Positions 1 to 5,430 of a stretch of DNA of 7,033 nucleotides are shown here, one piece after another. Below the pieces are notes generated by a model. The model did no database searches. It had not been told where the DNA came from and saw only the letters and a list, made by a program, of their open reading frames with translations. This stretch comes from Thermoplasmata archaeon (lineage in GTDB: Archaea; Thermoplasmatota; Thermoplasmata; SG8-5), in contig JAUSPR010000216.1 in NCBI GenBank assembly GCA_030655715.1, positions 1 through 7,033 on the forward strand, given 5' to 3'. Every line of letters begins with the position of its first letter. The stretch's first letter is position 1. Both the position numbers and the translations under genes were made by a program.

Positions 1-686
1 GAACGAGGTTTCCAGACTGTTCCAGCAACCGTGCAGTATATGCACCTGTAAGGGCAACCGCGGCTAGTATACATGATAGTGAAAACCTCATCAGTCGGGG
101 TGTTGATAAAATACGGATCCAGAGTGTCTAGTAAATCATAGGCTGGTATGGGAAGCTCGTCCAGGTTGGCAATCATTTCCCTGGTCGAAGTGTTGATTAT
201 CACTTCTTTTCCAGAGCGCCAGACCAGACCTCCAATACCGCTGACATCGGATATATTTTCAATTATGGATGGCACCACTGTTTCATAATCGCCCGTAACA
301 TAATAATCCAGTTCAGGAACGGAATCCATGACATCCTTCGGAACTTTGTTCAGCGTCCAGCAAAGTCCGATGGTCTTGATTTCCGGATTCAATTTCCTGG
401 CAATCGCGCATATGCTTGTGTCATGATCGAACGTTGTCGGTGTGAACCTGAATATGAGAATATCTGGCATGACATTGGCCAGCTTCTTTTCAACATGTGC
501 GTAATCATAGTCAAAGCCGTTTGCGTCCAGCAAGGTTATATTATGGCCTCTCTCTCTTAGAATCGCAGCTAGCTGAAGCAAGCTGTACGGTTCAAGTACC
601 GAGTATCGTTCAGTTATCTCGCATCTCTCCTCCCTGATTACAGGCAAACCTTCGAACCTGGGTGGGTTCACGAGCATTATCTTCAT
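1..686 (-). CDS. B12-binding-type radical SAM enzyme (N-terminal part, cut by window edge)
   Basis: I translated this frame from the reverse complement; it starts at ATG 686-684 and stays open for 228 codons to the window edge. The N-terminus (MKIMLVNPPR) followed by a segment with LEPYSLLQLAAILRERGH and LLDANG is the pattern of the Rossmann-like cobalamin-binding domain found before many radical SAM domains. The DxHxxG cobalamin-ligand motif is absent (DANGFD stands there), as in many members of the class. The radical SAM domain starts near the cut: SRGCPYRCIYC carries the CxxxCxxC cluster cysteines at residues 211, 215 and 218. Family members catalyse methylations, cyclisations or C-C bond formation; the substrate cannot be read from this part. 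The start overlaps the glycosyltransferase stop in an ATGA and has a weak GGGGGT Shine-Dalgarno 5 bases upstream, so the two genes are probably translationally coupled. A lipid or glycan substrate is inference from context. Confidence 0.9.
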   Translation of the reverse strand, partial: MKIMLVNPPRFEGLPVIREERCEITERYSVLEPYSLLQLAAILRERGHNITLLDANGFDYDYAHVEKKLANVMPDILIFRFTPTTFDHDTSICAIARKLNPEIKTIGLCWTLNKVPKDVMDSVPELDYYVTGDYETVVPSIIENISDVSGIGGLVWRSGKEVIINTSTREMIANLDELPIPAYDLLDTLDPYFINTPTDEVFTIMYTSRGCPYRCIYCTVAGTVWKPR

Positions 687-1894
687 TCTGTACCCCCAAC
701 AACGGAGAGGAACATATCTCTTGTTTGTCTGACTGTGTCTTTTAGAGAGAAATTGCTGACTATCCGCTCCCTGGCTTTTCGGCCGAACTCTTCTCTGATC
801 CCTTGGTCGCCAATCAGACGGTTCAGGCAATCTGCCAATTCATTCGAATCCCCTGGTGTGAAAAGGAATCCGTCTTCTCCGTGGGTGATGATTTCCGGGA
901 TTCCGCCCACCCTTGAGGCCACGCAAGCCCTTCCGCAGGCCATGGCTTCGAGTAATGATAACGGCATGCTCTCGCTGATGCTGGGCAGAACCAAAATGTC
1001 TGCCCTGTTGATTATGTCTGGTATCTCCTCATACTTTTTCTGACCCAAGAAAGATATGGCTCCGTCAGGCACGCCGCTAGCTCTAGCTGTTTCAGCCCAT
1101 TGACCAGCATCCCCACCCCCGACCAGGGTGAGATGGGTCCCAGGGTTTGATTTATGTACCATTGCAAAGGCTTCCATTAAATTGTTCAGGCCCTTCAGCG
1201 CCAGCAACCTGCCGCAATACATAATATTCAATTTATTCGGATTGCTTGCGGAAACAGAGTTATTCCTGAAGCGCTCCAGATCAACGCCGTTCCTAATAAC
1301 AACTCCCCTGGGTGCGGCCTTGCCCAGTATCCGTTCAGCATCCCTCCGAATGAAATCCGAAACAAATATCATATTATCTGTCTTGTTAAGGTAATATCTC
1401 TCTATAACGCTGAGAAAAGGATATCCGAATCGAACCATTTTTTCCGAGCCGTCCATGTGACTAATATATCCGGCCGAACGTTTGATTCCCTGGTACTGGC
1501 TGGACATGGTTGTGTGAACCGTGGTTATGCTGTGTCCCCGGACTTTCCTGAGTTTCAGCCCGAGGTCTGGCATGTGAGCATGGTTGGAGTGAATTATATC
1601 GAATTTCTCTTTCTCCAGAAGAACCGGAAGGCGCCTGGCAACATTCAGCTGGTATATGGCATTGTAGAAAAACCTGTCCGTGGCGGTGCTGAGGATATGA
1701 ATATTCACCCGACCCTTGAAATATTCTTCGATTTGCTTCTTGCTTGAAGTCTGGCTGTCACCCCGTATGGTGGTGAAAACATGAATTTCGTCCGATTTGG
1801 ACAATTCCCTAGCTAAAAGAATAGTATACGTACCCGCCCCACCCCAGTTCGGAAGGAACTCGGGAGCGAGCATGGCTATCTTCAGGGACTCCAT
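683..1894 (-). CDS. Family 4 (GT-B fold) glycosyltransferase
   Basis: This 403-residue protein has the normal length and layout of a retaining GT4 glycosyltransferase, which moves a sugar from a nucleotide donor to a lipid, sugar or other acceptor, usually at the cytoplasmic membrane face. The N-terminal domain has the glycine-rich loop PNWGGAG (15-21) after the first strand and IHSNHAH near 101-107. The C-terminal donor-binding domain follows FVSDFIRRD (177-185) and has NGVD (202-205), CGRLLALKG (227-235), and the EX7E motif formed by E308 and E316 in a SESMPLSLLEAMACG segment. No membrane segment is evident. I prefer ATG 1894 because a TATA box centred about 26 bases upstream would put the transcript start on that ATG; a second in-frame ATG is at residue 8. 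The gene overlaps the downstream radical SAM gene by 4 bases. Donor and acceptor are unknown. Confidence 0.95.
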   Translation of the reverse strand: MESLKIAMLAPEFLPNWGGAGTYTILLARELSKSDEIHVFTTIRGDSQTSSKKQIEEYFKGRVNIHILSTATDRFFYNAIYQLNVARRLPVLLEKEKFDIIHSNHAHMPDLGLKLRKVRGHSITTVHTTMSSQYQGIKRSAGYISHMDGSEKMVRFGYPFLSVIERYYLNKTDNMIFVSDFIRRDAERILGKAAPRGVVIRNGVDLERFRNNSVSASNPNKLNIMYCGRLLALKGLNNLMEAFAMVHKSNPGTHLTLVGGGDAGQWAETARASGVPDGAISFLGQKKYEEIPDIINRADILVLPSISESMPLSLLEAMACGRACVASRVGGIPEIITHGEDGFLFTPGDSNELADCLNRLIGDQGIREEFGRKARERIVSNFSLKDTVRQTRDMFLSVVGGTE

Positions 1895-1916
1895 GGTCGC
1901 CAGTAGCTAGCGTGCG

Positions 1917-1924
1917 TATATATT
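1917..1924 (-). promoter_or_regulatory. TATA box for the glycosyltransferase / radical SAM operon
   Basis: Read on the minus strand the box is AATATATA, preceded by an A-rich BRE-like stretch (CAAAAAG). Its centre is about 26 bases upstream of the A of ATG 1894, which fits a leaderless transcript starting at the start codon. Confidence 0.7.
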
Positions 1925-1950
1925 CTTTTTGATTTTTGCCTTGGAAAATG

Positions 1951-1958
1951 ATTAATAT
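1951..1958 (+). promoter_or_regulatory. TATA box for the epimerase gene
   Basis: ATTAATAT preceded by the purine-rich GGAAAATG (BRE-like). Its centre is about 30 bases upstream of ATG 1985, giving a leader of only a few bases. It lies too close to the in-frame ATG at 1961 to drive translation from there, which favours the 1985 start. It lies back to back with the opposite-strand box at 1917-1924. Confidence 0.6.
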
Positions 1959-1984
1959 CCATGCTGCACTCTCAACCCGTTACC

Positions 1985-2923
1985 ATGAAACTCCTCATCA
2001 CCGGCGGAGCCGGCTTCATAGGCAGCCACTTGATCAACCGCCTTATCGGCAAGCATGAAATCGTTGTTCTGGACAATCTCAGCGAAAGTACGCTTGACGC
2101 CATATCATGCCATATCAACAGCGGCGCGGTGAAATTCATCGAGGCCAGCATTTCGGACGCAGCCGCGCTCGATTCCACAATGGACGGGGTAGATGCAGTT
2201 TTCCACCTTGCGGCCCACAGGGACGTGCGCGCCGGGGCGGAAAATCCGTCCAAGGACATTGACAACGGCATACTGGCCACTTATCAGGTCCTGGAGTCCA
2301 TGCGCCGGAAAAATGTGAAGACCATTGTATTTTCTTCCAGCCAGGTGGTTTATGGCGAGGTTACGGACAAACCGGTCACCGAGGATTTCGGGCCAATGGT
2401 CCCCATATCCATCTACGGTGCTTCGAAACTCGCATGCGAAGCCCTGGTGATGGCTTACTCGCACACTTACGGCATGCATTCCTGGATATTCAGGTTCGCC
2501 AACATAGTCGGGGAAGGGGGTACTCACGGAGTTATACCGGATTTCGTGCTGAAGCTGAAGAAGAATTCGAAGGTTCTGGAAATACTGGGGGACGGAACCC
2601 AGACCAAGCCCTACCTGGAAGTCGGGGACTGCGTGAGCGGGATGCTTTTCGGGTGGGAGAACTCATCCGATGCCGTCAATCTGTTCAACCTCGGGACCGA
2701 GGGCTGGACCAGCGTGACGCGTCTTGCGGAGATAGTCGTCGAAGAATGCGGGCTGAAGGATGTTGAGTTCCGCTACACCGGCGGGAAGCGCGGCTGGGTG
2801 GGGGATGTGCCGCGGATACGTTTGTCCAGCGACAAGATTCGGAAACTGGGCTGGAAAACGAAGTACGATTCTGACGATGCAGTGAGGGTGGCGGCGCGGT
2901 CGCTGAAGGAACTGCTCTGGTAA
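1985..2923 (+). CDS. NAD-dependent sugar nucleotide epimerase/dehydratase (UDP-glucose 4-epimerase-like, extended SDR)
   Basis: This 312-residue protein is an extended short-chain dehydrogenase acting on a nucleotide sugar, most like UDP-glucose 4-epimerases. The NAD-binding GGAGFIG loop is at residues 7-13, an acidic residue at the end of the second strand (D30) favours NAD over NADP, FHLAA is at 73-77, the catalytic serine region SSSQ at 117-120 before VVYG, and the YxxxK pair is Y144/K148. GDGTQTKPYLEVGDC (202-216) is the substrate-domain motif seen in GalE relatives, with KPYL in place of the more usual RDFV. An in-frame ATG at 1961 would add 8 residues, but the Rossmann strand begins right at MKLLITGG and the TATA position supports 1985. 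It is transcribed divergently from a glycosyltransferase and probably supplies or modifies a sugar donor. The exact reaction (4-epimerase, uronate epimerase or dehydratase) is unproven. Confidence 0.93.
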   Translation: MKLLITGGAGFIGSHLINRLIGKHEIVVLDNLSESTLDAISCHINSGAVKFIEASISDAAALDSTMDGVDAVFHLAAHRDVRAGAENPSKDIDNGILATYQVLESMRRKNVKTIVFSSSQVVYGEVTDKPVTEDFGPMVPISIYGASKLACEALVMAYSHTYGMHSWIFRFANIVGEGGTHGVIPDFVLKLKKNSKVLEILGDGTQTKPYLEVGDCVSGMLFGWENSSDAVNLFNLGTEGWTSVTRLAEIVVEECGLKDVEFRYTGGKRGWVGDVPRIRLSSDKIRKLGWKTKYDSDDAVRVAARSLKELLW

Positions 2924-2945
2924 GCCAAACGAAGTCCGGTTATTT

Positions 2946-3455
2946 CTATAGCGTCTTCGCATACTCGAACACATTTCCGGCCTTCAGAATGTCTTTCTGA
3001 ACTGTCGAGAGCGGTTCTAATGTGCCGATTTCCTTGCCATCATTCTTGATCGTGCCAGCTTCCGAGTCCATTTCCACGGTGTCTCCGGTCTTTACCTGGC
3101 CCAGGTCGATGTTCTTGATGGTGAGTATGGGAAATCCGGAGTTAATCGCATTCCTCTTGTATATCGCGCCGAATGATTCTGCGGCAACGCAGACCGTCTT
3201 CAAAGCCACGAAGCAATCTACCGCGTGCTGCCTGCTTGACCCTGAGCCAAAGTTCTGGCCCGTGATGACTATGTCCCCGGGCTGCGCCTTCTTCGCGAAG
3301 TCCTTGTAACCTTCCAGATTGTCGAACGCATACTGGCCCATTTCCGCGATTTCCGTAATTGCCAGGTACTTGTTGTGGAATATCATGTCAGTATCGATAT
3401 CATCAATGAGCTTTCCCTCTCTGAGAAGTAGCCAGACCCTACCCTTGAATATCAT
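2946..3455 (-). CDS. leuD: 3-isopropylmalate dehydratase small subunit (LeuD/HacB-type swivel domain)
   Basis: At 169 residues this is the separate small (swivel) subunit of an archaeal-type aconitase-superfamily isomerase. DDIDTD near residue 18 and the GQNFGSGSSRQHAVD segment (about 66-80), followed by AESFGAIYKRNAINSGFPIL, are the diagnostic motifs; the GSGSSR loop holds the substrate-binding serine and arginine. The partner is the large subunit directly upstream; together they interconvert 2- and 3-isopropylmalate in leucine synthesis, or a related hydroxyacid. The loop that sets specificity reads YLAI. The Methanocaldococcus jannaschii homoaconitase has YLRT there and its isopropylmalate isomerase YLVY; the missing arginine argues against homoaconitate but does not settle the substrate. 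ATG 3455 follows the large-subunit stop with no gap and is preceded by a strong Shine-Dalgarno. The family is firm; the gene symbol is less so. Confidence 0.9.
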   Translation of the reverse strand: MIFKGRVWLLLREGKLIDDIDTDMIFHNKYLAITEIAEMGQYAFDNLEGYKDFAKKAQPGDIVITGQNFGSGSSRQHAVDCFVALKTVCVAAESFGAIYKRNAINSGFPILTIKNIDLGQVKTGDTVEMDSEAGTIKNDGKEIGTLEPLSTVQKDILKAGNVFEYAKTL

Positions 3456-4691
3456 TTATTCCACCTCCTGCAATGTGGCAATCCTACCAAGTATGGCTGA
3501 TGCTACCGCGGTCTCAGGCGAAGCCAGATAGGTGTCACCCGCGCCCTGCTTTCCCGCAAAGTTCCTGTTGGATGTTGAAACGTGAACCTGGCCTTCGCCG
3601 GTCATGCCTATCTGTCCTGACGCGCATCCGCCGCATCCAGGGTTGGAAATAACGAATCCTGCCTCGATTAATGTGGAAATATGCCCCTCCTTGAGTAGGC
3701 GCTTCCAGCCCTTCATGGTTGCCGGTACCAGCGTGGCCACGATGCCAGGTTTTACTTTGCGACCGTTCATGATTTTGGCTACCTTGGCAATATCCTCGTA
3801 AGTTCCGTTTGTGCAGGAACCGATGAATACAGAGTGAATTTTCACGTTCTTAAGGGACTCGACATCAACCACAGCATCAGGCTTTGGCGGTTTGGCAATC
3901 TGCGGTTTCAGATTGCTGATGTCCAGGTCTATGGTTTTCTCATAGACCGCGTCAGCGTCCGGTGTCAGCGCTTCCGTATGCCCGAAATGCTCCAGCACTT
4001 CCTTGTTCGGTACTATGAGCCCGATAATCGCGCCCATCTCCGTGGCCATGCTGGCGAGCGTTATTCTTCCAGCTAAATCCAGCTTGTCAATCGCGGGTCC
4101 GCGGAACTCGATGGCCTTTCCCAGTGCTGTTTTCGTGCCCAGCTTTCCCGTGATGAATAAAGTTAAATCTTTTGCTGAACAAGTGACAGGTAGCTCGCCC
4201 TTGATATTGACTAAAATGCTGCCCGGAATCTCAAACCATGTCTTTCCGGTTTTGAAAACGAATGCTATGTCCTGGTCGCCCATGCCCTGGCCGAAAGCGC
4301 CAACCGCGCCCATGATGTTTAAATGCGAGTCAGTTCCGACAACTGTTGTCCCGGGGTATCCGATACCTTCCTCGATCATGACATGGGAACCGATACCTGC
4401 GTCCACATCGTAAAGTTTAACGCCCTGGTCCCAGGCGAAGTTCCTGCAAACCTGCTGATTATTGGCATATGGGATTGTGTTCGCCGGAACATTACAATCA
4501 AACGTGAAAAACGTCTTTTCCAGGTCCTCGACTTTCTCGCCTGGATAATATTTCTTGAAGTTCTTGACAACATTCGCGCCTCCGAAATCCCGCGCTGAAC
4601 GTACATCAATCCTAATCCAGACAATCTTTCCTGCAGTCACATCCTCGTCCGCATGCGCGGCCAGTATTTTCTCGACTAATGTCTTTCCCAT
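3456..4691 (-). CDS. leuC: 3-isopropylmalate dehydratase large subunit (aconitase-superfamily, 4Fe-4S)
   Basis: The 411-residue protein is the catalytic subunit of an archaeal-length LeuC/HacA-type hydro-lyase, working with the small subunit encoded next to it. Its 4Fe-4S cluster ligands are visible as C293 in GSCTNG and C353/C356 in NPGCGGCASG. Other family motifs are GSHVMIEEG (H103), GTDSH (D121, H123), ATEMGA (E218) and STSNRNFAGKQG (371-383). Two positions differ from usual LeuC and aconitase: the DH pair normally followed by NV is D65-C66, and the second arginine of the NRNFxGR motif is K381. The segment usually reading HD or HE near residue 34 is SARDFGGANVV. These mark a divergent clade, so aconitate, homoaconitate or a methylated malate are alternative substrates. 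Start ATG 4691 fits the family N-terminus; upstream is only a weak GGTG and a plausible TATA box. No other leucine genes are in the window. Confidence 0.88.
   Translation of the reverse strand: MGKTLVEKILAAHADEDVTAGKIVWIRIDVRSARDFGGANVVKNFKKYYPGEKVEDLEKTFFTFDCNVPANTIPYANNQQVCRNFAWDQGVKLYDVDAGIGSHVMIEEGIGYPGTTVVGTDSHLNIMGAVGAFGQGMGDQDIAFVFKTGKTWFEIPGSILVNIKGELPVTCSAKDLTLFITGKLGTKTALGKAIEFRGPAIDKLDLAGRITLASMATEMGAIIGLIVPNKEVLEHFGHTEALTPDADAVYEKTIDLDISNLKPQIAKPPKPDAVVDVESLKNVKIHSVFIGSCTNGTYEDIAKVAKIMNGRKVKPGIVATLVPATMKGWKRLLKEGHISTLIEAGFVISNPGCGGCASGQIGMTGEGQVHVSTSNRNFAGKQGAGDTYLASPETAVASAILGRIATLQEVE
3462..3469 (-). promoter_or_regulatory. Strong Shine-Dalgarno for the small-subunit gene
   Basis: The minus strand reads AGGAGGTG, then GAATAA, then ATG, i.e. 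a near-perfect anti-16S match with 6-base spacing. It lies inside the last codons of the large-subunit gene and fixes the small-subunit start at 3455. Confidence 0.85.
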
Positions 4692-4721
4692 GGGAGCACC
4701 AAGCCCTTGATAATCTTCCTG

Positions 4722-4729
4722 TTAATAAG
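4722..4729 (-). promoter_or_regulatory. Possible TATA box for the isomerase operon
   Basis: CTTATTAA on the minus strand, centred about 34 bases before ATG 4691, would give a transcript with a leader of roughly 8 bases. The surrounding AACTTAAG offers an alternative box, so the exact site is uncertain. Confidence 0.4.
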
Positions 4730-4798
4730 CTTAAGTTTCATGGACTGGCTCGTAAAAATGTTGCTGACCGGGGATAAATTCCGACATTGTTATGGGTC

Positions 4799-4842
4799 GT
4801 ACGTCTACACAAAACGCAAAAATTGATTTGATGTAGACGTAC
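4799..4842. repeat. 11-base perfect inverted repeat upstream of the isomerase operon
   Basis: Arms GTACGTCTACA (4799-4809) and TGTAGACGTAC (4832-4842) are exact reverse complements, separated by 22 mostly A/T-rich bases. Each arm is itself partly symmetric (GTA-N4-TAC), and arm centres are 33 bases apart, about three helical turns. It lies about 110-150 bases upstream of the large-subunit start and downstream of the tRNA. This looks like a paired operator for a dimeric regulator, but an RNA hairpin is also possible. Confidence 0.6.
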
Positions 4843-4868
4843 AAAGCCACCGCGTGACATTTGGACTT

Positions 4869-4885
4869 GCCTGAAATGGACAGGC
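4869..4885. repeat. Small hairpin downstream of the tRNA gene
   Basis: GCCTG (4869-4873) pairs with CAGGC (4881-4885) across a 7-base loop. It lies past the T-rich end of the tRNA transcript and may be incidental or help define its 3' end. Confidence 0.3.
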
Positions 4886-4892
4886 CCTGAAG

Positions 4893-4906
4893 AAAAGAAG
4901 TAAAAA
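4893..4906 (-). terminator. Oligo-T terminator of tRNA-Ala
   Basis: Just past the tRNA discriminator base the minus strand reads TTTTT (4906-4902) and then TTTT (4896-4893) in a pyrimidine-rich run. Archaeal RNA polymerase typically stops at such T tracts. Confidence 0.6.
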
Positions 4907-4910
4907 TCTA

Positions 4911-4984
4911 TGGACCCAACGGGATTTGAACCCGTGGCCTCCTGCTTGCAAAGCAGGCGATCTACCGAGCTGATCTATAGGCCC
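4911..4984 (-). tRNA. tRNA-Ala, anticodon UGC
   Basis: A complete, intronless cloverleaf on the minus strand, 74 bases without CCA. The acceptor stem GGGCCTA pairs with TGGGTCC and contains the G3-U70 wobble that is the alanine identity element; the discriminator is A. The D arm is GATC/GATC around a loop with GG, the anticodon stem CCTGC/GCAGG holds loop TTTGCAA with anticodon TGC at 34-36, the variable loop is AGGCC, and the T stem ACGGG/CCCGT encloses TTCAAAT. CCA is not encoded, so it must be added after transcription. The tRNA reads GCA and, by wobble, other alanine codons. It lies on the same strand as the isomerase operon but has its own promoter and T-rich end. Confidence 0.97.
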
Positions 4985-5021
4985 ATGATGTATTCAGTTA
5001 GAACCCATGAAATAGGCCAGG

Positions 5022-5029
5022 TTTATAAA
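5022..5029 (-). promoter_or_regulatory. TATA box for tRNA-Ala
   Basis: TTTATAAA, preceded on the minus strand by an A-rich BRE-like stretch (TTAAAAAG). Its centre is about 41 bases upstream of the mature tRNA 5' end, so transcription should start near 4999 and leave a 5' leader of about 15 bases for RNase P to remove. Confidence 0.7.
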
Positions 5030-5112
5030 ACTTTTTAACCTTTGCCCTCCAATCGTCCCTGGAAGAGGGTCTTGCAATGCGAGAATGTATGGATAGCCGG
5101 TGCCGTCGACCC

Positions 5113-5126
5113 CCCCGCCCTTACAG
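5113..5126 (-). repeat. 14-base direct repeat, copy 1
   Basis: The minus strand reads CTGTAAGGGCGGGG. On that strand AGGGC can pair with GCCCT (5144-5148) about 22 bases before it. An identical copy lies 95 bases away. The sequence resembles G/C-rich palindromic ends of archaeal IS200/IS605-type elements; this resemblance is from memory and not verified. Confidence 0.6.
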
Positions 5127-5189
5127 ACGAGGTTCCCCAAAACAGGGCTGATAAACTACTTTTTTGCTATCTGGATGCTGTCACTTGCT

Positions 5190-5228
5190 GATAAAATAAT
5201 AGGAAAACCCCGCCCTTACAGGCAGGGC
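5190..5228 (-). terminator. Hairpin followed by T-rich run (possible terminator or element end)
   Basis: On the minus strand GCCCT (5228-5224) pairs with AGGGC (5216-5212) over a 7-base loop, then GGGG, TTTT and the T-rich CCTATTATTTTATC follow. This looks like the 3' end of a minus-strand transcript covering the hairpin cluster at 5275-5396, or the terminal palindrome of a mobile element. Confidence 0.35.
5208..5221 (-). repeat. 14-base direct repeat, copy 2
   Basis: Identical to the copy at 5113-5126 and in the same orientation. The similarity extends imperfectly on the 5' side (CCCTGC here, CCTCGT in copy 1, minus strand). Here it forms the 3' half of a compact hairpin. Confidence 0.6.
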
Positions 5229-5274
5229 ATGCTGCGGTAAAATGACGTGCGGGTTTGGATGCCGACTTAATCGT

Positions 5275-5396
5275 TCCGAAGTTTGCTTCGGATACCGGAT
5301 AAGGGCTTCGAGAAGGCCAGAGCCCTCGCGGAGAAGCATATCCTGGGTTAGGCCAACCCCATCCCAACCACGTCCAAATGTCCGCAGGACTTTGGA
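5275..5396. ncRNA. Candidate structured RNA: four consecutive hairpins
   Basis: Four stems follow one another within 122 bases: TCCGAAG/CTTCGGA (5275-5281 with 5286-5292, 4-base loop); AGGGCT/AGCCCT (5302-5307 with 5321-5326); GGGTT/AACCC (5345-5349 with 5355-5359); and a 10-base-pair stem with one bulge, TCCAAA-GTCC/GGAC-TTTGGA (5373-5396, loop GCA). The minus strand is slightly favoured because the hairpin at 5212-5228 with a T-rich run would end such a transcript. It does not show conserved cores that I recognise from RNase P, SRP or rRNA. An OMEGA-RNA-like remnant of a TnpB element is one idea, but no TnpB gene is present. The hairpins may instead be unrelated palindromes. Confidence 0.3.
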
Positions 5397-5401
5397 TAGG
5401 G

Positions 5402-5409
5402 ATAAATAC
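5402..5409 (+). promoter_or_regulatory. TATA box for the zinc-ribbon gene
   Basis: ATAAATAC is centred about 26 bases upstream of ATG 5431, so the message should begin at or next to the start codon. This placement decides the start, since the frame is open upstream as far as 5242. Confidence 0.65.
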
Positions 5410-5430
5410 CTCAACACCAATCCATCCTTC

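Larger units (their letters stand above)
5041..5401. other. Long intergenic stretch without a convincing protein gene, rich in hairpins
   Basis: The gap between the tRNA promoter and the zinc-ribbon gene holds no frame with recognisable protein character or a plausible start. Bases 5041-5105 show nothing I can name. From 5113 on it contains two copies of a G/C-rich 14-mer, each next to a palindrome, then four hairpins in a row up to 5396. Possible explanations are a structured RNA, or remnants of palindromic IS200/IS605-type ends; I cannot decide between them by eye. Confidence 0.5.

Noticed and set aside
1961..1984. Alternative upstream start of the epimerase, adding 8 residues (MLHSQPVT).
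   Set aside because: The Rossmann fold begins at MKLLITGG and the TATA box at 1951-1958 would lie only a few bases from this ATG, so it would not be in the message.
2105..2527. Minus-strand open frame of 140 codons opposite the epimerase.
   Set aside because: It overlaps a well-supported gene on the other strand and has no recognisable motif or promoter.
2924..2945. Possible terminator hairpin between the convergent epimerase and isomerase genes.
   Set aside because: The 22-base gap has no stem of useful length and no clear T tract on either strand.
4003..4413. Plus-strand open frame of 136 codons opposite the isomerase large subunit.
   Set aside because: It is a shadow of a gene with clear family motifs; the predicted protein has no recognisable character.
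5242..5430. N-terminal extension of the zinc-ribbon protein (63 extra residues).
   Set aside because: The extension is arginine-rich low-quality sequence running through the hairpins, and the TATA box is placed for a start at 5431.
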